Positions 1 to 7,867 of a stretch of DNA of 64,000 nt are shown one piece after another. Position 1 is the stretch's first letter; each line of letters starts with the position of its first letter. The notes beneath the pieces were generated by a model. It made no database searches. It was not told the origin of the DNA and saw only the letters and a list, made by a program, of their open reading frames with translations. The position numbers and the translations under genes are program-made. The stretch comes from Bacteroides sp. MSB163 (GTDB lineage Bacteria; Bacteroidota; Bacteroidia; Bacteroidales; Bacteroidaceae), in the NCBI RefSeq assembly GCF_036416795.1, contig NZ_CP143867.1:2968001-3032000 (forward strand), read 5' to 3'.

Positions 1-1457
1 AGGTAAGCTACTGCGCATACGCAGAAGATGATGAAGTATCCTGCAGGTTTACCGGAGAAGCCCATAAACTCCATGGCAGGGCGTACGAACTGTGCACCTT
101 GTTCCAGTAAATCATGAGTCATTTCCACTTCTTTTCCATCTACCATTGTACTTCCTGATGAATATACGAACAAGTTACCTGCTACTTTCTGAAGAATCAT
201 TGAACCGAAACCACCAGCCATACCACCGATACCAGTGATACTTGCAATGGCTGCTCTCGGGAACATGTCACTTACGGTAGAGAAAATGTTGGCAGACCAA
301 GACTGGTGAGCTGCACCACCGATACCGATCATGATAACCGGTAACCACGGAGAGATAGTACCCAGAGGCTGTGCCAGCAATACTACCAGCGGGAAGAATG
401 CAAATATCAACATGGCACGCATACGTGCTGCATACGGATTTAAACCGGTTCTGTTGATAATGATAGTAGGCAGTTTACCACCATAAATAGAAAGCATCGT
501 GATGGCATACAGAGTAAAGATCAATGCGATACCCAATCCTTCGGAAGTCTTGATACCGAATTGCGTATTCAGATAAGAAGGAGTCCAGAACAGGAAGAAC
601 CACCACACACCGTCGGTCATAAATTTACCGAAAGCAAATGCCCAAGTCTGTTTGTAGCTGAAGCATTGCCAGAATTTCATCTTCTTCTCGTCTTTTTCTT
701 CTACTACAGGAGCAGCACCTTCTTCGTGCTTGTCTTGCTCAATGTAATCAAGCTCAGCCTTATTTACGTGCTTGCTTTCAGAAGGTTTAGAGTACATGAA
801 TACCCAGAAGCCCATCCAAATAAATCCAAGACCACCAATTACGATGAAAGCCATTTCCCAACCCCATGCTTTAGCCAGCAAAGGAATTGTCAACGGAGCA
901 ACCAGAGCACCGATAGAAGCACCGGCATTAAAGATTGAAGTTGCATACGCACGGTCTTTCTTAGGGAAATACTCGGCAGTTACTTTGATAGCGGCAGGGA
1001 AGTTACCAGCCTCACCAAGTGCCAGTACACAACGGGCTGCCAGGAAGCAGTACATACTAATAGTAGCAATGGTTACTACCACATCACCTGTGGCACCCAT
1101 TAACTCGGCTGCACTATGCAGACCTACGAAATGTTCGGTTACGATACCACAAAGAGCGTGGAGGCAAGCACCTGCCGACCATACGCCGATAGCCCAAAGG
1201 AACCCTTTTTTTGTACCCATCCAGTCGATAAAGCGACCGGCAAACAACATACAGACAGCATAAACAATAGAGAAAACAGAGGTGATTGTTCCGTAGTGTG
1301 ATTCGTCCCAATGGAATTCGGGTTTGATAAATTCATCCCACGTCAATGACAGCACCTGGCGGTCAAGGTAGTTTACTGTTGTCGCAAAAAATAACATGGC
1401 ACAGATGGTCCACCTGTAGTTGGTCATCTTTCCCATTGCATTTTGATTTAAACTCAT
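1..1457 (-). CDS. MFS hexuronate transporter, ExuT-like (3' end cut by window)
   Basis: Inner-membrane major facilitator protein of the anion:cation symporter (ACS) group, expected to import galacturonate or glucuronate. The reading frame begins at the ATG whose complement ends at 1457 and stays open to the window edge (about 485 codons), so the C-terminus is missing. Visible features are an N-terminal segment with the NYLDRQ sequence typical of ACS/ExuT proteins, many hydrophobic segments, a charged central loop rich in Glu and Lys between the two halves (near residues 220-250), and a late GGMAGGFG stretch. It is divergent from the GH105-pectin methylesterase gene, which suits a role in taking up the uronates that locus releases. 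Substrate is inferred from family and context, not proven. Confidence 0.85.
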   Translation of the reverse strand, partial: MSLNQNAMGKMTNYRWTICAMLFFATTVNYLDRQVLSLTWDEFIKPEFHWDESHYGTITSVFSIVYAVCMLFAGRFIDWMGTKKGFLWAIGVWSAGACLHALCGIVTEHFVGLHSAAELMGATGDVVVTIATISMYCFLAARCVLALGEAGNFPAAIKVTAEYFPKKDRAYATSIFNAGASIGALVAPLTIPLLAKAWGWEMAFIVIGGLGFIWMGFWVFMYSKPSESKHVNKAELDYIEQDKHEEGAAPVVEEKDEKKMKFWQCFSYKQTWAFAFGKFMTDGVWWFFLFWTPSYLNTQFGIKTSEGLGIALIFTLYAITMLSIYGGKLPTIIINRTGLNPYAARMRAMLIFAFFPLVVLLAQPLGTISPWLPVIMIGIGGAAHQSWSANIFSTVSDMFPRAAIASITGIGGMAGGFGSMILQKVAGNLFVYSSGSTMVDGKEVEMTHDLLEQGAQFVRPAMEFMGFSGKPAGYFIIFCVCAVAY

Positions 1458-1497
1458 GATACGTTGATTTAAAATTATTAATTCTTATTTCTGGGGC

Positions 1498-1505
1498 CAA
1501 AAATA
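1498..1505 (-). promoter_or_regulatory. -7 box of the exuT-like gene
   Basis: Read on the minus strand the box is TATTTTTG, matching the Bacteroides TAnnTTTG consensus, about 40 bp upstream of the ATG. The 21/26 bp operator found at the pectin enzyme promoters is not evident upstream of it. Confidence 0.55.
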
Positions 1506-1587
1506 CACATTATTTGATGTAAATCAATACATTTTTCGTCTAATTTCCTGCAATTTTTGTTCCAAGTGCAAATAAATGGCAAAAAAA

Positions 1588-1631
1588 CTCGTTATCGTGC
1601 ACGAAAACGCTCGTTCTCGTACACGAAAAAC
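1588..1631. repeat. Tandem 22-bp repeat, two units, in the divergent promoter region
   Basis: Units 1588-1609 and 1610-1631 both start with CTCGTT and contain a near-perfect palindrome (TCGTGCACGA in the first, TCGTACACGA in the second) followed by AAAA. They lie roughly midway between the -7 box of the exuT-like gene and that of GH105-CE8. The 22-bp period and dyad core match the longer arrays at 3873, 36704 and 56144. Alternatively this is an operator for an unidentified regulator. Confidence 0.7.
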
Positions 1632-1659
1632 TAAGTTTATAGGAGGTGAAAATAAATAA

Positions 1660-1714
1660 TGCACCTTTTCAGTCGAAAAGTACACAACGTTTTAGGTGAG
1701 AACCGCTATCTTTG
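1660..1714 (+). promoter_or_regulatory. Promoter with paired operator half-sites for GH105-CE8
   Basis: Half-sites TGCACCT (1660) and TACACAA (1681) lie 21 bp apart, and the -7 box TATCTTTG (1707-1714) begins 26 bp after the start of the second. The same layout occurs at five other promoters in this window. Because the -7 box lies downstream of the GTG at 1696, it also rules that codon out as the start. Confidence 0.7.
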
Positions 1715-1758
1715 TCACATTACTTAATATAATCTATATACCTAAAAACAAGAACAGA

Positions 1759-3864
1759 ATGATGAACAATCTGCTTTGTAAAACTTTTGTGATGGGAGCG
1801 CTGATTTGCTCCACTCAGTTGTCTGCTCAGAAAGTAAGTGATAAGCAACCGTGGTCGGTACGTATGGTAGAATCGGAGATGATCCGCTGCCCGGAATCCT
1901 GGCAACTGGATTTCCAGCCGAAACTGAAATGGGATTATTGTCATGGGCTGGAATTGCAAGCCATGCTGGATGTGTATGATACGTATGGAGATCAGAAGAT
2001 GTTTGACTATGCGCTGGCTTATGCGGACACTATGATACACAAGGACGGAAGTATCGAGACCTATAAACTGCATGAATACAATATCGACCGCTTGAATTCA
2101 GGTAAATTCCTGTTCCGCATCTACGAACAGACGAAAGATGAAAAATATAAGAAAGCTATCGACTTATTGCGTAGTCAGCTTGATACTCATCCACGTAATG
2201 AGGACGGCGGTTTCTGGCATAAGAAAGTATATCCGAATCAGATGTGGTTGGATGGTCTTTATATGGGAGCGCCTTTCTATGCTGAATATGCTTTCCGCAA
2301 TAATCGTGTGCAGGATTATAAAGATATTGTGAACCAGTTTATTACAGTGGCACGCCATACGTATGATCCGAAGAACGGGCTTTATCGCCATGCCTGTGAT
2401 GTAAGTCGGAAGGAACGTTGGGCAGATCCCGTTACCGGACAGTCGCAACATAGCTGGGGACGTGCTATGGGATGGTATGCAATGGCATTTGTAGATGCAC
2501 TGGACTTTATTCCGAAACATGAGGCAGGACGTGATTCCATGCTTGTTATCCTTAATAATATTGCCGCACAGGTGAAGCGCATACAAGATCCGAAGACCGG
2601 ATTATGGTATCAGGTGCTGGATAAGAGTGGTGAGAAAGGGAATTATGTAGAGTCTTCCTGTTCTACTATGTTTGTTTATGCCCTGTTCAAAGCTGTTCGT
2701 AAAGGATATATTGATAAATCGTATCTGAAAGTGGCTCTCAAGGGATACCAAGGCATTCTTGATAACTTCATAGAAGTAGATAAAGACGGTGTGGTGACTA
2801 TTACCAGAGCATGTGCGGTTGCCGGTCTGGGTGGCAAAAACTACCGTATGGGAGATTACACCTATTATATAAATGAGACAATCCGCAGCAACGATCCCAA
2901 GGCAGTAGGTCCGTTTATCATGGCAAGTTTGGAGTGGGAGCGTCTGCGGTTGCCGTTATCGGCACAGTCCCAATATAAAGATACAATTGTGGTGGCCCGT
3001 GATGGTTCGGGAGACTATCGCACGTTGACGGAAGCTATGGAAGGCATTCGTGCTTTTATGGATTACAAGGTTACAGTGCTGATAAAGAATGGAACGTATA
3101 AGGAAAAAGCGATAATTCCTTCTTGGGTGCAGAATGTAGATTTCATCGGTGAAAGTGTGGAGAATACGATTATCACGTATGATGACCATGCCAACATTAA
3201 TAAGATGGGTACTTTCCGTACCTATACTGTAAAAGTGCAGGGAAACAATATTACCTTCAAAAACCTGACCATAGAAAACAATGCTGCCAGACTGGGACAA
3301 GCGGTTGCCCTTCACACGGAAGGGGATAAACTGGTATTTATCAACTGCCGTTTGCTGGGAAATCAGGATACCATTTATACAGGTGCTGCAGGTACACGCC
3401 TTTATTTCGTAGATTGCTACATTGAAGGAACTACCGACTTTATTTTCGGTCCTTCTACCGCTTTGTTTGAGAACTGCGAAATCCGTAGCAAAACAAATTC
3501 ATACGTGACGGCAGCTTCTACACCCGAAGACATTGCAGTGGGTTATGTCTTTAAGAATTGCAAACTGACGGCCAATCCGGGTGTGGATAAGGTTTATCTG
3601 GGGCGTCCCTGGCGTCCGTATGCCGCTACCGTATTCATCAATTGTGAGATGGGTAAACATATTCGTCCCGAAGGATGGCATAATTGGGGAAAAGCGGAAA
3701 ACGAGAAGACAGCCCGCTATGCTGAATATAATAGTATGGGAGAAGGTGCTGCGGCAGCCGGTCGGGTAAAATGGGCGAAGCAGCTGACCAAGAAAGAAGC
3801 TGCCCAATACGATGACCTGAATTACATCTATCGGATGTGTAGCGACTGGAAACCTGAAAATTAA
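1759..3864 (+). CDS. Unsaturated rhamnogalacturonyl hydrolase (GH105)-pectin methylesterase (CE8) fusion
   Basis: Secreted two-domain enzyme of 701 aa. After a signal peptide ending near SAQ, residues about 30-370 form a GH105 (alpha/alpha)6 barrel with WLDGLYMGAPF and HSWGRAMGWYAMA, the family signatures; GH105 enzymes remove the 4,5-unsaturated uronate left by pectin lyases. Residues about 400-695 are a CE8 right-handed beta-helix starting at VVARDGSGDYRTL, with the catalytic elements GQAVAL, GNQDT, TDFIFG and GRPW all intact. The ATG at 1759 was chosen because it directly precedes the signal peptide and lies about 45 bp after the -7 box; an in-frame GTG at 1696 lies before that box. It is the first gene of the locus, divergent from the hexuronate transporter. 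Domain assignment is firm; the exact pectin substrate is inferred. Confidence 0.93.
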   Translation: MMNNLLCKTFVMGALICSTQLSAQKVSDKQPWSVRMVESEMIRCPESWQLDFQPKLKWDYCHGLELQAMLDVYDTYGDQKMFDYALAYADTMIHKDGSIETYKLHEYNIDRLNSGKFLFRIYEQTKDEKYKKAIDLLRSQLDTHPRNEDGGFWHKKVYPNQMWLDGLYMGAPFYAEYAFRNNRVQDYKDIVNQFITVARHTYDPKNGLYRHACDVSRKERWADPVTGQSQHSWGRAMGWYAMAFVDALDFIPKHEAGRDSMLVILNNIAAQVKRIQDPKTGLWYQVLDKSGEKGNYVESSCSTMFVYALFKAVRKGYIDKSYLKVALKGYQGILDNFIEVDKDGVVTITRACAVAGLGGKNYRMGDYTYYINETIRSNDPKAVGPFIMASLEWERLRLPLSAQSQYKDTIVVARDGSGDYRTLTEAMEGIRAFMDYKVTVLIKNGTYKEKAIIPSWVQNVDFIGESVENTIITYDDHANINKMGTFRTYTVKVQGNNITFKNLTIENNAARLGQAVALHTEGDKLVFINCRLLGNQDTIYTGAAGTRLYFVDCYIEGTTDFIFGPSTALFENCEIRSKTNSYVTAASTPEDIAVGYVFKNCKLTANPGVDKVYLGRPWRPYAATVFINCEMGKHIRPEGWHNWGKAENEKTARYAEYNSMGEGAAAAGRVKWAKQLTKKEAAQYDDLNYIYRMCSDWKPEN

Positions 3865-3872
3865 TAACTTAG

Positions 3873-3982
3873 CTTCCTGTCTACAAAGAGCCAACTTCTT
3901 GCTTACAAGGAGTTAACTCCTTGTCGACAGGAAGTTAACTTTTTGTTAGCAAGAAGTTAACTCCTTGCAGACAAGGTATTAG
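3873..3982. repeat. Array A: five tandem 22-bp dyad units
   Basis: Units begin at 3873, 3895, 3917, 3939 and 3961. Each reads CTYCTTG-n4-CAAGRAG followed by TTAA with small changes, so each is an imperfect inverted repeat. Junctions such as AAGGAGTTAACTCCTT form a second set of palindromes. The array fills the gap between two convergent genes, and the last unit runs into the stop codon of the kdgF-like gene. Confidence 0.85.
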
Positions 3983-4326
3983 CGCTTCAGAAAATCCGCT
4001 CTCATGGGGCTGAAACAATCTATCAGGATACCAGCTTCCAGGCATACGCACCCGTGTTCCGCATCCGGTTCAATGTAGACGCCGTCTCCGGTTTCTACAA
4101 TTTGTTTTTCACCGTTCACGGTAAACTCAAATTTACCGCTTGCCACATAGGTGGTTTGTGTATGGTAGTGGGTGTGTGGTGTACCGATGGCACCTTGCTC
4201 GAATTTTACTTTAACCAGCATCACTTGCCCGTCGTAGCCCATTATTTGGCGTACTACTCCTTCGCCTGCCGGTTCCCATGCGATTTCTTTTTCAAGAATG
4301 AAAGTGTTACTTCTTGTCTTTTTCAT
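3979..4326 (-). CDS. kdgF: KdgF-like cupin, unsaturated uronate linearisation
   Basis: Single-domain cupin of 115 aa, the usual size for KdgF, which converts the cyclic unsaturated uronate released from pectin or alginate into linear 4-deoxy-5-ketouronate. It has no signal peptide, so it acts in the cytoplasm. The first cupin motif is HTHYHTQ (residues 51-57) and the second is PDAEHGC (residues 87-93); His51, His53, Gln57 and His91 are the expected metal ligands. The GAIG.PHTH, VxSGxFEF and HGCVCLEAG.LID stretches fit the KdgF subgroup rather than generic cupins. It faces the GH105 gene tail to tail across array A and has its own -7 box, TATATTTG, at 4362-4355. Its presence next to GH105 is metabolically coherent. 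Confidence 0.85.
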   Translation of the reverse strand: MKKTRSNTFILEKEIAWEPAGEGVVRQIMGYDGQVMLVKVKFEQGAIGTPHTHYHTQTTYVASGKFEFTVNGEKQIVETGDGVYIEPDAEHGCVCLEAGILIDCFSPMRADFLKR

Positions 4327-4354
4327 TTTGTTAGCAGATTAGTTGTTTTGCCGG

Positions 4355-4362
4355 CAAATATA
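4355..4362 (-). promoter_or_regulatory. -7 box of the kdgF-like gene
   Basis: TATATTTG on the minus strand, 29 bp upstream of the ATG. It sits back to back with the promoter of the SGNH-CE8 gene. No TNCACMT half-site lies 26 bp upstream of it. Confidence 0.6.
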
Positions 4363-4379
4363 CGATTAATATTAATTTT

Positions 4380-4434
4380 TCTACTGATTGCGACTTTTTT
4401 TACACTTCGGATCCTTTGTTTTTGGGTAATATTG
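4380..4434 (+). promoter_or_regulatory. Promoter with paired operator half-sites for SGNH-CE8
   Basis: A weak first half-site TCTACTG (4380) is followed 21 bp later by TACACTT (4401), and 26 bp later by a one-mismatch -7 box TAATATTG (4427-4434). This gives a leader of about 35 nt before the ATG at 4473. It is the weakest of the six matches and was recognised through its spacing. Confidence 0.5.
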
Positions 4435-4472
4435 CACCGGAAAATAATAATACTATTTATATTTGATGAATT

Positions 4473-6239
4473 ATGAAACACAAGTTGACATTATTGCTGG
4501 GGTTGTTTTTCCTGCTCTCGGCTTTCAAGGCTGACAAGCCTTTGATTACGATTTTCATGATTGGAGACTCCACTATGGCGAATAAGCCATTGACAGGTGG
4601 AAACCCCGAACGCGGCTGGGGACAGATGTTGCCCGGCTATCTTTCCGAGGAAATCCGTGTAGACAATCATGCTGTGAATGGACGTAGTTCCAAGAGTTTT
4701 ATTGACGAGGGACGGTGGGAAAAGGTAATCTCACAGGTGAAGAAAGGGGACTATGTATTTATTCAGTTCGGACATAACGATGAGAAGTCCGATCCGAAAC
4801 GGTATACGGCTCCGGGAAGTACTTTTGATGAGAACCTGAAACGTTTTGTAAACGAAACCCGTGCCAAAGGCGGTATTCCCGTTTTGTTTAACTCCATTGT
4901 ACGCCGTAACTTCGGTACGGCAAATGGGAATGCAGTGGCTCAGGCTATTAGTCAGGATGATATACAGAAAGGAGTGAACCCGGATGCAAAGCGGGAGGCT
5001 TCGGAGCAGCCTGCTGCTACTGAAGGTGACAAGCTAATTGATACACACGGTGCTTATCTGGATTCTCCGCGGAATGTAGCGAAAGAATTGGGTGTGGCTT
5101 TTGTGGATATGAATAAGATTACGCATGACCTTGTAGAGGGCATGGGGCCGGTAGACTCCCGGAAATTATTTATGTGGGTACCTGCCAATCAGGTCGCCGC
5201 GTTGCCGAAGGGGCGCGAAGATAACACTCATCTGAATGTTTATGGCGGGCGTGTTGTGGCCGGTTTGGCTATGGATGCCATTGCTAAGGAAGTGCCGGAA
5301 CTGGCTAAGTATGTTCGGCACTATGATTTTGTAGTGGCGCAGGATGGTAGCGGAGATTTCCTTACCGTGCAGGAGGCTATTGATGCTGTTCCTGATTTCC
5401 GCAAGAATATCCGTACTACGATACTGGTGCGTAAAGGTGTGTATAAAGAGAAGATTGTGATACCGGAAAGTAAGATCAATATTTCCCTGATAGGTCAGGA
5501 CGGGGCAGTGCTTTCGTATGATGATTATGCGCAGAAGAAAAACTGCTTTGGCGAAGAAAAGGGAACCTCCGGTTCGTCTTCCTGTTATATTTATGCTCCT
5601 GATTTTTATGCTGAGAATATTACGTTTGAGAACTCTTCCGGTCCGGTAGGACAGGCGGTAGCCTGTTTTGTAAGTGCCGATCGCGCTTATTTCAAGAATT
5701 GCCGTTTCCTTGGCTCTCAGGATACCCTTTATACGTATGGGAAAAATTGCCGTCAGTACTATGAAGATTGCTACGTAGAAGGTACGGTAGACTTCATATT
5801 CGGCTGGTCTACGGCTGTCTTTAATCGTTGTCATATCCATAGTAAAAGAGGTGGTTATGTCACTGCACCTTCTACGGATCAGGGACAGAAATATGGCTAC
5901 GTATTTTATGATTGTCGTCTGACTGCGGATGACGGTGTACGGGATGTATCTCTTTCACGTCCCTGGCGTCCGTATGCACAGGCTGTGTTTATCCGTTGCA
6001 ATCTAGGTAAACACATCTCTCCTGCCGGATGGAATAACTGGGGAAATAAAGAAGCGGAAAAGACCGTTTTCTATGCAGAATATGAAAGCACGGGTGAGGG
6101 TGCCAACCCCAAAGCGCGTGTTCCTTATTCCCGTCAGTTGAAGAACCTCAAAGGGTATGAGATGGAAACCGTGCTTGCCGGAGATGACGGGTGGAATCCG
6201 GTGAAAAATGGGGATGAACTGCTAAGTATAAAGCGTTGA
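4473..6239 (+). CDS. SGNH rhamnogalacturonan acetylesterase (CE12-like)-pectin methylesterase (CE8) fusion
   Basis: Secreted bifunctional esterase of 588 aa with an N-terminal signal peptide (residues about 1-20). Residues about 25-275 are an SGNH/GDSL hydrolase: GDSTM (near residue 32) carries the nucleophilic Ser, GHND (near 102) the block III Asn, and EDNTHLN (near 250) the Asp-His pair. The NPERGWGQ and NGRSSKSF stretches are typical of rhamnogalacturonan acetylesterases. Residues about 285-560 are a CE8 beta-helix with GQAVAC, GSQDT, VDFIFG and SRPW in place. One chain could therefore strip both acetyl and methyl groups from pectin. The CE7-like esterase follows 45 bp downstream in the same direction, so the two are probably co-transcribed. 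Confidence 0.92.
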   Translation: MKHKLTLLLGLFFLLSAFKADKPLITIFMIGDSTMANKPLTGGNPERGWGQMLPGYLSEEIRVDNHAVNGRSSKSFIDEGRWEKVISQVKKGDYVFIQFGHNDEKSDPKRYTAPGSTFDENLKRFVNETRAKGGIPVLFNSIVRRNFGTANGNAVAQAISQDDIQKGVNPDAKREASEQPAATEGDKLIDTHGAYLDSPRNVAKELGVAFVDMNKITHDLVEGMGPVDSRKLFMWVPANQVAALPKGREDNTHLNVYGGRVVAGLAMDAIAKEVPELAKYVRHYDFVVAQDGSGDFLTVQEAIDAVPDFRKNIRTTILVRKGVYKEKIVIPESKINISLIGQDGAVLSYDDYAQKKNCFGEEKGTSGSSSCYIYAPDFYAENITFENSSGPVGQAVACFVSADRAYFKNCRFLGSQDTLYTYGKNCRQYYEDCYVEGTVDFIFGWSTAVFNRCHIHSKRGGYVTAPSTDQGQKYGYVFYDCRLTADDGVRDVSLSRPWRPYAQAVFIRCNLGKHISPAGWNNWGNKEAEKTVFYAEYESTGEGANPKARVPYSRQLKNLKGYEMETVLAGDDGWNPVKNGDELLSIKR

Positions 6240-6284
6240 TTGATATTTGGATTTGATAAAGAAACTTATAACTATTAGAACACA

Positions 6285-7601
6285 ATGATGATAAAGAATT
6301 TATTTGTATTACTGCTCGCTCTGATATTGTCGCTATCGTTTGCATCCGCGGAGAATTATCCGTACCGGAGCGATGTCCTTTGGGTGACCGTACCCAATCA
6401 TGCTGACTGGATTTATAAAACCGGAGAAAAGGCTACGGTTGAAGTTCAGTTCTATAAATATGGTATTCCGCAGGATGGAGTGACCGTATCATACGAGATA
6501 GGCGGAGATATGATGCCTGCCGAAACTTCCGGCTCTGTCACCTTGAAGCAAGGTAAGGCTGTAATTCCCATCGGAACCATGAAGGAACCGGGATTTCGCG
6601 ATTGCCGGATGACGGCAATTGTGGATGGAAAGAGCTATAAGCATCACGTAAAAGTCGGTTTCTCACCGGAGAAGATTAAGCCTTATACGCAGATGCCGAA
6701 GGACTTTAAAGAATTCTGGGAAAACAACAAAGCGGAGGCTGCCAAATATCCGTTGACTTATACGAAGGAACTGGCAAAGGAATATTGTACCGACAAGGTG
6801 GATTGCTATCTTGTTAAGCTGATGTTGAATAGTCGCGGACAGAGCATTTACGGTTATTTGTTCTATCCGAAGAATGCAACAAAAGGCTCTTGTCCGGTAG
6901 TGCTTTGCCCACCGGGTGCCGGAATTAAGACAATCAAGGAGCCTTTGCGCCATAAATATTATGCAGAAGAGGGATGTATCCGTTTTGAGATCGAGATACA
7001 CGGGCTGAACCCGACGATGACAGCGGAAGAATTCAAGGAAATCAGCAACGCTTTCAACGGCAGAGAGAACGGCTATCTGAATAATGGACTTGAGAACCGT
7101 GACAACTATTATATGAAACGTGTGTATCTGGGTTGTGTGCGTAGCATCGACCTTCTGACTTCCTTGCCCGAATGGGATGGTAAGAATGTAATTGTCCAGG
7201 GCGGTAGCCAGGGAGGAGCTTTAGCTTTGATTACGACCGGTTTGGATCCTCGTGTAACAGCTTGTGTAGCCAATCACCCCGCTTTGAGTGATATGGCAGG
7301 GTATAAAGCAGGGCGTGCCGGAGGATATCCCCACTTTTTCCGTACCGAAGGGATGGATACGCCGGAGAAGTTGAAAACGATGGCATATTATGATGTAGTG
7401 AACTTCGCCCGTCTGATAAAGGTTCCTACTTATATTACCTGGGGATACAATGACGATGTTTGTCCGCCGACCACCAGCTATGCCGTTTATAATACGCTGG
7501 ATTGTCCGAAGGAAGCATTGATCACCCCGATTAATGAACACTGGACTTCCAATGATACGGAATACGGGCAGTTGCAGTGGATATTGAAGCATCTGAAATA
7601 A
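6285..7601 (+). CDS. Secreted acetylesterase of the AXE1/CE7 type
   Basis: Alpha/beta hydrolase of 438 aa with a signal peptide (residues about 1-22). An N-terminal beta-rich domain (residues about 25-130) precedes the catalytic domain. The nucleophile is in GGSQGG (near residue 308); WGYNDDVCPP (near 386) and NEHW (near 418) supply the acidic residue and His. The RGQ triplet (near residue 183) and overall order match the CE7/acetyl xylan esterase group. It follows the SGNH-CE8 gene and is closed by a strong terminator, so it is the last gene of that unit. It probably deacetylates pectin oligosaccharides; the exact substrate cannot be read from sequence. Confidence 0.82.
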   Translation: MMIKNLFVLLLALILSLSFASAENYPYRSDVLWVTVPNHADWIYKTGEKATVEVQFYKYGIPQDGVTVSYEIGGDMMPAETSGSVTLKQGKAVIPIGTMKEPGFRDCRMTAIVDGKSYKHHVKVGFSPEKIKPYTQMPKDFKEFWENNKAEAAKYPLTYTKELAKEYCTDKVDCYLVKLMLNSRGQSIYGYLFYPKNATKGSCPVVLCPPGAGIKTIKEPLRHKYYAEEGCIRFEIEIHGLNPTMTAEEFKEISNAFNGRENGYLNNGLENRDNYYMKRVYLGCVRSIDLLTSLPEWDGKNVIVQGGSQGGALALITTGLDPRVTACVANHPALSDMAGYKAGRAGGYPHFFRTEGMDTPEKLKTMAYYDVVNFARLIKVPTYITWGYNDDVCPPTTSYAVYNTLDCPKEALITPINEHWTSNDTEYGQLQWILKHLK

Positions 7602-7622
7602 ACAAAATCCACCTTATTTCTT

Positions 7623-7673
7623 ATCCCCCCGGATCTCTTTTCAATGAAAAGAGTAAATCCGGGGGGATTTTTT
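7623..7673 (+). terminator. Rho-independent terminator after the CE7-type esterase
   Basis: ATCCCCCCGGAT pairs with ATCCGGGGGGAT, with a second inner stem CTCTTTTC/GAAAAGAG, followed by TTTTTT. It isolates the upstream unit from susC1. Confidence 0.9.
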
Positions 7674-7742
7674 GTGACTTTACTGTGAGAAAATCCCCCT
7701 ATCCCTTTGTCTGCTGTGTTTTGAGTGGTATCGAGCGATTTT

Positions 7743-7797
7743 TCCACCGATTCAAGCATATTTTTCACCTGAGTGAGATAGATTATCCGCTACTTTG
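7743..7797 (+). promoter_or_regulatory. susC1 promoter with paired operator half-sites
   Basis: Half-sites TCCACCG (7743) and TTCACCT (7764) are 21 bp apart and sit within longer direct repeats containing ATTTTTC. Position 26 after the second site opens CTACTTTG (7790-7797), which keeps the TTTG of the -7 consensus but has CT in place of TA. The leader to the ATG would be about 60 nt. Confidence 0.65.
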
Positions 7798-7867
7798 CAA
7801 GTGCAAGGCAGACATGAATGCTTTGTAGTGAACTCAGAATTTGTTTAATCAATAAAATCATTTACTT

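Noticed and set aside
1525..1552. Regulon operator upstream of the exuT-like gene
   Set aside because: The sequences 26 and 47 bp upstream of its -7 box do not match the half-site.
1696..1758. GTG at 1696 as start of GH105-CE8
   Set aside because: It lies upstream of the -7 box and would put over 20 non-signal residues before the signal peptide.
3873..3982. Tandem repeat arrays as CRISPR arrays
   Set aside because: Units abut directly or with a few constant bases; there are no unique 30-bp spacers and no cas genes.
4458..4465. TATATTTG as the -7 box of the SGNH-CE8 gene
   Set aside because: It would start transcription almost at the ATG (4473), leaving no leader, and the half-sites do not fit. 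The TAATATTG box at 4427 fits both spacing and leader length.
5166..5840. 224-codon open frame on the minus strand antisense to the CE8 domain
   Set aside because: No promoter, no family match, and its codons mirror the well-supported plus-strand gene.
7577..7828. 83-codon open frame between the CE7-type esterase and susC1
   Set aside because: It runs through the terminator and the susC1 operator region and has no coding features.
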